19,633 nt of DNA, from positions 1 through 19,633 of the forward strand of contig DASQNG010000180.1 of NCBI GenBank assembly GCA_035645095.1, given 5' to 3'. Position 1 is the stretch's first letter. Each line of letters opens with the position of its first letter. A program made the position numbers and the translations under genes. Positions 14,986 to 19,633 of this stretch are shown one piece after another. The notes under the pieces were generated by a model. That model worked only from the letters and a program-made list of their open reading frames with translations, had not been told where the DNA came from and ran no database searches. The DNA comes from Gaiellasilicea sp035645095 (GTDB lineage: Bacteria > Actinomycetota > Thermoleophilia > Gaiellales > Gaiellaceae).

Positions 14986-14992
14986 GCCGCGG

Positions 14993-15751
14993 GTGACGAC
15001 GCACGTGCGTGAGCTCGAGCTGGACCTCGACGCCTTCGAGGGGCCGTTCGACCTCCTGCTGACGCTCGTGCTGCGCGAGGAGCTCGAGCCCGCGGAGGTC
15101 GACGTCGCGGGGATCGTGGTCGCCTTCGTCGAGCGGCTCGCCGAGCGGGAGCAGCTCGACCTCGAGGCGTGCGGCGAGTTCCTCGTCCTCGTCGCGGCGC
15201 TGCTCGAGCTGAAGGCGCGGGCGCTCTTCCCGGACGAGGAGGCGGAGCTCGCCGACCTCGAGCCTGAGGAGGCGACCGAGGAGCTCGCTCGTCGGCTGGC
15301 CGAGTACCGCCGGATGAAGGAGGCGGCGGCGTGGCTCTCGGAGCGGCTCGCGCAGGAGCGGACGCGCTACTTCCGCCTCGGGCCGGCGCCGCTCGCGCCG
15401 CGGCCGGAGCGGCGGCTCGCGCCGCAGGAGCCCGAGCGGCTGGCGGCAGCCCTCCGCGCGCTCGCCGAGCCGCCGCCGGAGGTGTCGGTGGCGCACCTCG
15501 GGCTGCGCTTCCCGCCGGTGTCGCAGTTCGTCCGCCGGTTCCGGTCGCTACTCGGCCGCCGGCGGCGCTTCGACTTCGACGCGGAGGTGCGCGACCTGCC
15601 GCGCGTCGAGCAGGCCGTCGCGTTCCTGGCGCTGCTCGAGCTGCGCAGGAGCGGGGAGGTCGCGCTCGAGCAGGCGGCGCCCTTCGCGCCGATCAGGGTT
15701 TCGCGACAGGATGTCGAAAGAGAGGCTGCATGGACCGTCCGCTCCGCCTGA
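14993..15751 (+). CDS. scpA: Segregation and condensation protein A
   Basis: ScpA is the kleisin that bridges the two SMC heads and, with ScpB, forms the bacterial condensin that organises and segregates chromosomes. The 252-residue product begins with the characteristic FEGPFDLLLTLV segment (SMC-neck-binding helices), followed by AGIVVAFVERLAE and FLVLVAALLELKARALFP. A charged central linker leads to the C-terminal winged helix (about 200-252, EQAVAFLALLELRRSGEVALEQAAPFAPI). The GTG at 14993 fits the family start and the adjacent -10 box. scpB overlaps its 3' end by 22 nt. The smc gene itself is not in the window. Confidence 0.95.
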   Translation: MTTHVRELELDLDAFEGPFDLLLTLVLREELEPAEVDVAGIVVAFVERLAEREQLDLEACGEFLVLVAALLELKARALFPDEEAELADLEPEEATEELARRLAEYRRMKEAAAWLSERLAQERTRYFRLGPAPLAPRPERRLAPQEPERLAAALRALAEPPPEVSVAHLGLRFPPVSQFVRRFRSLLGRRRRFDFDAEVRDLPRVEQAVAFLALLELRRSGEVALEQAAPFAPIRVSRQDVEREAAWTVRSA

Positions 15752-16332
15752 TCAGCACGAATCCCGTCGACCGCCTCGCGCGCACCGTCGAGGCGCTCCT
15801 CGTCGTCGCGTCGGCACCCCTCTCGGTGGACGAGCTCGTCGGGGCGGCCGCCGACGACGCCGACCGGATCGAGACGGCGCTCCGGCTGCTCGCCGACCGC
15901 TACCGGGAGGGCCGCAGCGGGATCGTTCTCGAGCAGGTCGCCGGCGGCTGGGCGTTCCGCGCCTCCCGGGAAGCGGCCGAGGCCTGCGCACGCCTCTTCG
16001 AGCGGCCGGTCGAGCGGGGTCTCTCGCAGGCGGCGCTCGAGACGCTCGCGATCGTCGCCTACCTCGGCCCCTGCAGCCGGCCCGAGATCGCGCGCATCCG
16101 CGGCGTTGCCGCGGACTCGACGGTCGCCGGGCTCGTCGAGCGCGGCCTCGTCGCCGAAGCCGGTCGGGAAGACGGCGCCGTCGGTTCCGTCCGCTACCGG
16201 ACGACCCCGCTGTTCGACCGCGTCTTCGCGCTCGAGAGCGCTGCCGCCCTGCCGCGGCTCGACGACCTCGGCGACTCGACGGCGGCGATCCGCGAGCGGC
16301 TCGAGTCGGTCGCTGCGCGCAAGACCGCCTGA
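15730..16332 (+). CDS. scpB: Segregation and condensation protein B
   Basis: ScpB dimers clamp the ScpA linker in the SMC-ScpAB complex. The 200-residue product has two winged-helix domains. The first (about 14-90) shows VEALLVVASAPLSVDELVGA and GIVLEQVAGGWAFRAS. The second (about 95-170) shows the family motif LSQAALETLAIVAYLGPCSRPEIARIRGV followed by VAGLVERGLVAEAGR and YRTTPLFDRVFAL. The ATG at 15730 lies inside scpA, 5 nt after an AGAGAGG-like ribosome-binding site, so the pair is probably translationally coupled. The MerB-family gene follows after 16 nt with its own -10 box. Confidence 0.95.
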   Translation: MDRPLRLISTNPVDRLARTVEALLVVASAPLSVDELVGAAADDADRIETALRLLADRYREGRSGIVLEQVAGGWAFRASREAAEACARLFERPVERGLSQAALETLAIVAYLGPCSRPEIARIRGVAADSTVAGLVERGLVAEAGREDGAVGSVRYRTTPLFDRVFALESAAALPRLDDLGDSTAAIRERLESVAARKTA

Positions 16333-16336
16333 GCGC

Positions 16337-16342
16337 GATACT
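16337..16342 (+). promoter_or_regulatory. -10 element of the MerB-family gene
   Basis: GATACT lies just after the scpB stop and 6 nt before the ATG at 16349. It is one of the clearest leaderless-type arrangements in the window. Confidence 0.45.
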
Positions 16343-16348
16343 CCCGCC

Positions 16349-17011
16349 ATGGAGGAGCGCGACCTCCGGCTGCGGAACCTGACCTACGGGCTCTTCGTCG
16401 AACTCGGCCGCGCGCCGGCGGCCGTCGAGGTCGCGGAGCGGGCGGGGGAGCCGACGTCGGAGGTGGAGGCGGCGTGGCGACGCCTGCACGACGCCCACGC
16501 GCTCGTTCTGAGCCCCGGCACGCCCGAGCTGCGGATGGCAAATCCGTTCTCCGCCGTGCCGACCGCCTACCGGGTGGAAGCCGCCGGGCGCTCGTGGTAC
16601 GCCAACTGCGCCTGGGACGCCTTCGGGATCTGCGCCGCGCTCCACGTCGACGGCCGGATCGAGACGTCCTGCGCCGACTGCGGCGAGCCTCTCGCGGTCG
16701 AGGTGCGCGACGCCCGCCCCGATGACCCGGCGCTCCTCTTCCACTGCCTCGTCCCCGCCGAGCGGTGGTGGGCCGACATCGTCTTCACCTGAAGCACGAT
16801 GAACCTCTTCCGGTCGGAGGAGCACGTCGAACGGTGGCTCGGCGGCCGTCCGCCCGGCGCCACGCTGGGCGTGACGACGCTCGCGGAGCTGGCGCAGGCG
16901 TGGTGGGCGGATCGGCTCTCGCCGGCCTGGCGGCCGCACACGCGGGCGCAGAACCAGGCGATCCTCGACGGGCTGGGGCTGACCGGCCCGTTCTGGCGGC
17001 TGCCCGGCTAG
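16349..17011 (+). CDS. Alkylmercury lyase (MerB) family selenoprotein, Sec at in-frame TGA
   Basis: Read through one TGA (16790-16792), this is a 220-residue MerB-family protein with selenocysteine at residue 148. MerB cleaves carbon-mercury bonds using Cys96, Asp99 and Cys159. Here CAWD (Cys87, Asp90) matches Cys96-x-x-Asp99, and SCADCGEP matches the region of MerB Cys117. The TGA falls exactly on Cys159: from that codon to the tryptophan of ERWL is 15 residues, as in MerB (FCCHVHFF...EDW), with no gap. After the TGA the same frame runs STMNLFRSEEHVERWL to a TAG, with no frameshift. A SECIS-like hairpin follows the TGA. The ATG at 16799 that could start a separate 70-residue protein has no ribosome-binding site. 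Alternatives are a nonsense mutation, two split genes or a base error. Organomercury as substrate is inferred from the family. Confidence 0.82.
16805..16822 (+). promoter_or_regulatory. Bacterial SECIS-like hairpin directing selenocysteine insertion
   Basis: CUCUUCC (16805-16811) pairs with GGAGGAG (16816-16822) in seven pairs, one of them U-G, capped by the tetraloop GGUC (16812-16815). The loop begins 19 nt after the UGA. In E. coli fdhF the apical loop, which also contains GGUC, begins about 18 nt after its UGA and is bound by SelB. Position and loop therefore fit a bacterial SECIS element. Confidence 0.7.
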
Positions 17012-18210
17012 AGCTGCCAGCTGCCGCCGCGGAGCAGCGGCACTCGCTCGCCGTCGCGGGTGAGCCCGTCGACGTCGAGCTCGTTCGAGCCGACCATGAA
17101 GTCGACGTGGATCCCGCTCCGGTTCGCGCGCGCGCGGTCGGCCTCGTCCTCGAGCGGGAACGTGTAGCCGTTCCCGAGCGCGAGGTGGCTCGCGGCGTTC
17201 TCGTCCAGGAGCGTCTCGTAGAAGACGGTGCCGAGCGGCCCGATCCGCCCCTCTCGGTCGACGAGCGCCACCTCGCCGAGGCGCGACGCGCCCTCGTCGC
17301 GGGCGACCGCCGCCCGGAGTGCGCCGGCGCCCTCGTCGGCGTCGACCTCGACGGCCCGCCCCTGCTCGAAGCGGATGCGGATGCCCGACACGTAGGAGCC
17401 GTGCATCTCGAGCGGCCGCGTGGACGAGACGTGCCCGTCGACCCGCGTCGGGTCGGGCGTCGTGAAGACTTCCTCGGTCGGGAGGTTCGGGTAGTGGGTG
17501 ATCCCGCCCACGGTCTCGAAGTCGGCCGCCAGCCAGCGCGAGCTCGGCAGCAGCCCGATCGTGAGGTCGGTGCCGGTGCCGCGGAGGTGGAGTGCGTCGA
17601 AGCGCCGCTCGGTCAGCCGTGCGGCCGCCGCTTTCACGACCTCCATCCGCTCCCGCCATGCCTCCGCCGGGTCGTCCGCGTCGAGGCGGCAGACGTGGAC
17701 GATCTCGTCCCAGAGCCGGTCGAGCGCCTCGTCCGGCGGCAGCTCGGGATGGACCCGCGCCGCCCACTCCGCGTTCGGATACGGGGCCGCCGTCCAGTTC
17801 GTCGTGCGCGCGTTGACGATCTCGCCGACCTCGGCCACGTACGGCAGGATGTCCCGCCCGGTACGGGCCGGGTCGAGCTCGGCGAAGGCGGCCGCGCTCG
17901 TGCCGGCGAGCGACACGCGCGCCGCGCGCTCCTCCGAGAGCCAGCGCAGGCGCTGCCCGATCCACGGCGGGACGAAGTCGAGCGTCGCCTCGTCGGCGTG
18001 CTCGAGCCGCGCGCGCTTCACGAGCTGGTCCCACCAGAACACGTCGACGTACTTCGCCCCGCGGAGGTAGCCGGCTCGCGCGAGCTCCCGCGCCATCTCC
18101 TCCATCCCCAGGTGCGCGGTGACGGCCAGGATCTGCCCCGGCTGGAGGTTCGCGCCGAAGCCGACCAGGAGATCGGCCAGCCGGGCCCGGTCGCCGGAGC
18201 GGTCGCGCAT
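17008..18210 (-). CDS. M29-family metalloaminopeptidase
   Basis: This 400-residue cytosolic aminopeptidase belongs to the thermophilic AmpS/PepS-type M29 family, which removes N-terminal residues using a two-metal centre. The usual ligand set is present: Glu247 (PTEEVFTTPD), Glu313 (LGEVALVD), His342 (ENAASHLALG), Tyr349 (GYTF), and His368 and Asp370 (IHVDFMVGS). The C-terminus has the expected ELDVDGLTRDGERVPLLRGGSW. The N-terminal domain (about 1-230) opens with RLADLLVGFGANLQPGQ. The ATG at 18210 fits both the family start and a -10-like TAAGGT 8 nt upstream. It is divergent from the pseudouridine synthase gene and ends in a CTAG shared with the selenoprotein gene. Confidence 0.94.
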   Translation of the reverse strand: MRDRSGDRARLADLLVGFGANLQPGQILAVTAHLGMEEMARELARAGYLRGAKYVDVFWWDQLVKRARLEHADEATLDFVPPWIGQRLRWLSEERAARVSLAGTSAAAFAELDPARTGRDILPYVAEVGEIVNARTTNWTAAPYPNAEWAARVHPELPPDEALDRLWDEIVHVCRLDADDPAEAWRERMEVVKAAAARLTERRFDALHLRGTGTDLTIGLLPSSRWLAADFETVGGITHYPNLPTEEVFTTPDPTRVDGHVSSTRPLEMHGSYVSGIRIRFEQGRAVEVDADEGAGALRAAVARDEGASRLGEVALVDREGRIGPLGTVFYETLLDENAASHLALGNGYTFPLEDEADRARANRSGIHVDFMVGSNELDVDGLTRDGERVPLLRGGSWQL

Positions 18211-18218
18211 CGCGCGGC

Positions 18219-18237
18219 ACCTTATCCCGGCGACAAT
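18219..18237. promoter_or_regulatory. Back-to-back -10 elements of two divergent leaderless genes
   Basis: The 33 bp between the divergent starts (18210 and 18244) hold TAAGGT on the minus strand (18224-18219, 8 nt before its ATG) and GACAAT on the plus strand (18232-18237, 6 nt before its GTG). The two hexamers are 7 bp apart, so their -35 regions must lie inside the opposite genes. Confidence 0.45.
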
Positions 18238-18243
18238 CGGTGC

Positions 18244-18999
18244 GTGCGGCTGAACGCGTACCTGTCCCGCGCCGGCGTCGCGTCGCGGCGGAAGGCCGAC
18301 GAGCTGATCAAGGCCGGACGGGTGCGCGTGAACGGGGAGCCCGGCGAGTTGAACACGTTCGTCGACGACGGCGACGTCGTCGAGGTCGACGGCGAGGCGG
18401 TTGCGATGCAGCGGCTCGCCTACGTCCTCCTGCACAAGCCGGCCGGGACCGTCACGACTGCGAGCGACCCGCAGGGGCGTCGGACCGTGCTCGACCTCGT
18501 GCGGCACGAGGTGAAGGTCGTGCCGGTCGGGCGGCTCGACGCCGACACGACGGGTGGGCTCTTGCTCACGAACGACGGCCCGCTCGCGCACCGCCTCGCG
18601 CACCCGCGCTACGGCGTCGAGAAGGTGTACGAGGTTGAGACGTACCGCGAGCCCGACGACGCCGCGCTCCGCGCCCTCGCCGAGGGGGTGGAGCTCGAGG
18701 ACGGCCGGACGGCGCCGGCCCGCGTCCGGCGGCTCGGCGCCGGGAGGTTCGAGCTCGTGCTCCACGAAGGCCGCAACCGGCAGGTGCGGCGGATGGTGCT
18801 CGCTGTCGGACACCGCGTGAAGCGGCTGCACCGCAGCGTCTACGCCGGCCTGACCGTCGATGGTCTCGAACCCGGGAGCTGGCGGGAGCTGACGCCCGCC
18901 GAGCTCGAGCTCATTCGTAGAACGTCACGACCGCCAGGATCAGATACAGCACGACGAGCGCCCAGCCCTCGAACGCGACCGCCTCGCCGTCGCCCGTGA
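18244..18999 (+). CDS. RsuA/RluB-family rRNA pseudouridine synthase
   Basis: The enzyme converts a specific uridine of ribosomal RNA to pseudouridine; RluB (23S rRNA helix 80) is the likeliest match. The 251-residue product has an N-terminal S4 RNA-binding domain (about 2-60, LNAYLSRAGVASRRKADELIKAGRVRVNG). The synthase domain has VLLHKPAGTVTT, the catalytic motif GRLDADTTGGLLLTNDG with Asp99, KVYEVET and the C-terminal motif LHEGRNRQVRRM. The family normally ends near ELTPAELELIRR (about codon 226). Here the frame continues about 25 basic, Pro/Arg-rich codons, and 89 nt overlap the opposing exchanger gene. The GTG at 18244 follows GACAAT at 6 nt. Confidence 0.92.
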   Translation: MRLNAYLSRAGVASRRKADELIKAGRVRVNGEPGELNTFVDDGDVVEVDGEAVAMQRLAYVLLHKPAGTVTTASDPQGRRTVLDLVRHEVKVVPVGRLDADTTGGLLLTNDGPLAHRLAHPRYGVEKVYEVETYREPDDAALRALAEGVELEDGRTAPARVRRLGAGRFELVLHEGRNRQVRRMVLAVGHRVKRLHRSVYAGLTVDGLEPGSWRELTPAELELIRRTSRPPGSDTARRAPSPRTRPPRRRP

Positions 19000-19633
19000 T
19001 CTGCCACATCGCGAGCGCCATGATCACGAGCGCCCCGATGTAGACCGGGTTGAGGACGAAGGTCAGGTTCTCCGAGAAGAGGAGCGAGAGCAGGACGAGG
19101 ATCGGGAAGAGGAAGACCGCGATCTGCGCGACCGAGTTCTTGATCACCGAGATGGCGAGGTCGTACTGGCCCTTCGCCGCCAGCTGGATGCCGACGACGT
19201 TCTCCACCGCGTTGCCGGCGATCGCGACGATCACGAGACCGGTGAAGGCGCGTGAGATGCCGATCGACTCGATCGCGGGCGCGAGGGCGTGCACGAACCA
19301 GTCCGAGACGAGTGCCGCGCCGGTGGCGGCGAACGCGAGCACGGCGATCGCCGGCTTGAGCGCGAGCGCCGCGTGCGGCGGGTTCTCGACGGCCGGCTCG
19401 GACGCGCCGCTCCCGCGCAGGTAGCCCCAGAGCCAGAACGCGTAGACGCTGAGCAGCAGGACCGCCCCGATCACCGAGATCTCCATCGCGTGCTCGCTCG
19501 CGCGGTCGCCGAGCTGGTTCGAGAGTCCGAGCAGGACGATGATGAAGACGGCGAGCATCAGCAGCGTCGTCGTGTCCTGCGGCAGCCGCGCCTGGAAGCG
19601 CATCACGCCGTCCTCGGCCTTCCAGGACCCCGC
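18911..19633 (-). CDS. CaCA-superfamily Ca2+/H+ (cation/proton) exchanger, C-terminal part
   Basis: This is the last 240 residues of a multi-spanning membrane exchanger. The frame stays open to the right edge, so the start lies beyond 19633. At least six hydrophobic segments are visible: TTLLMLAVFIIVLLGL, ISVIGAVLLLSVYAFWLWGY, AIAVLAFAATGAALVS, FTGLVIVAIAGNAVENVVGI, QIAVFLFPILVLLSLLF and YIGALVIMALAMW, with a final WALVVLYLILAVVTF. GNAVENVVG followed by DLAISVIKNSVAQIAVF matches the second alpha-repeat of Cax-type exchangers (GNAAEH, then QIA), keeping the key acidic residue. Calcium is the usual ion, but this cannot be proven here. Its 3' end is overlapped antisense by the pseudouridine synthase gene. 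Confidence 0.9.
   Translation of the reverse strand, partial: AGSWKAEDGVMRFQARLPQDTTTLLMLAVFIIVLLGLSNQLGDRASEHAMEISVIGAVLLLSVYAFWLWGYLRGSGASEPAVENPPHAALALKPAIAVLAFAATGAALVSDWFVHALAPAIESIGISRAFTGLVIVAIAGNAVENVVGIQLAAKGQYDLAISVIKNSVAQIAVFLFPILVLLSLLFSENLTFVLNPVYIGALVIMALAMWQITGDGEAVAFEGWALVVLYLILAVVTFYE

Noticed and set aside
14018..14992. N-terminal extension of scpA across lgt
   Set aside because: The frame is open only as a shadow of lgt. ScpA similarity starts at THVRELELDLDAFEGPF, and a GTG with a -10 box lies just before it.
16799..17011. A separate 70-residue gene (MNLFRSEEH...) after a complete 147-residue gene
   Set aside because: It is in frame with the upstream gene, lacks a ribosome-binding site and contains the missing MerB C-terminus. 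The preceding TGA aligns with catalytic Cys159 and is followed by a SECIS-like hairpin, so one selenoprotein explains more.
1..19633. CRISPR arrays, tRNA/rRNA genes, insertion sequences, phage attachment sites
   Set aside because: I looked for regularly spaced direct repeats, tRNA-like cloverleaf ends, transposase motifs and terminal inverted repeats and saw none.

Overview
The window is very GC-rich (roughly 70% or more, by eye), densely packed, uses many GTG starts, and has genes on both strands with almost no intergenic space. Gene content fits a high-GC actinobacterium: actinobacterial-type VLRF1, DnaE1 and Lgt, and ScpA/ScpB. The tiny 'RILL'-ending protein and the style of the sigma/anti-sigma pair make a Thermoleophilia-type lineage (Gaiellales/Solirubrobacterales) my best guess. 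That is inference; there is no rRNA gene here to confirm it. I saw no tRNA, rRNA, CRISPR array, insertion sequence or prophage gene.

Layout. 1-1844: a truncated short-chain dehydrogenase (-), a DUF892 ferritin-like pseudogene broken by several frameshifts (+), a hairpin, and an acidic lipoprotein (-). 1902-4938: mutS2 followed directly by an acVLRF1-type release factor (+), which together look like a ribosome-rescue unit. 4935-6589: a secreted parallel beta-helix protein and a small hypothetical protein (-). 6706-10632: a DUF1579-like protein, then dnaE (+). 10629-11832: a VOC protein and an MpaA-like M14 peptidase (-); both lack a usable ATG/GTG/TTG start and probably begin at CTG. 11869-13669: ECF sigma factor, membrane anti-sigma candidate and a secreted, membrane-anchored protein (+), closed by a long hairpin. 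13854-16332: a 66-residue protein, lgt, scpA and scpB (+). 16349-17011: an alkylmercury lyase (MerB) family gene (+). 17008-18210: M29 aminopeptidase (-). 18244-18999: RsuA/RluB-type pseudouridine synthase (+). 18911-19633: a partial cation/proton exchanger (-).

The main result is the MerB-family gene. Its reading frame is interrupted by one in-frame TGA (16790-16792), exactly where MerB has its catalytic Cys159. The frame then continues with the family's normal C-terminal part to a TAG. A hairpin with a GGUC apical loop starts 12 nt after the UGA, with the loop 19 nt after it. That geometry matches the E. coli fdhF SECIS element. I read it as one selenoprotein: a MerB-family enzyme with a Cys-Asp-Sec active site.

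Three patterns recur. Ten genes have a -10-like hexamer only 6-9 nt before the start codon, implying leaderless mRNAs. Three convergent gene pairs end in the same palindromic CTAG, so their two TAG stops overlap. Several same-strand neighbours overlap by 4 nt or more, suggesting translational coupling.
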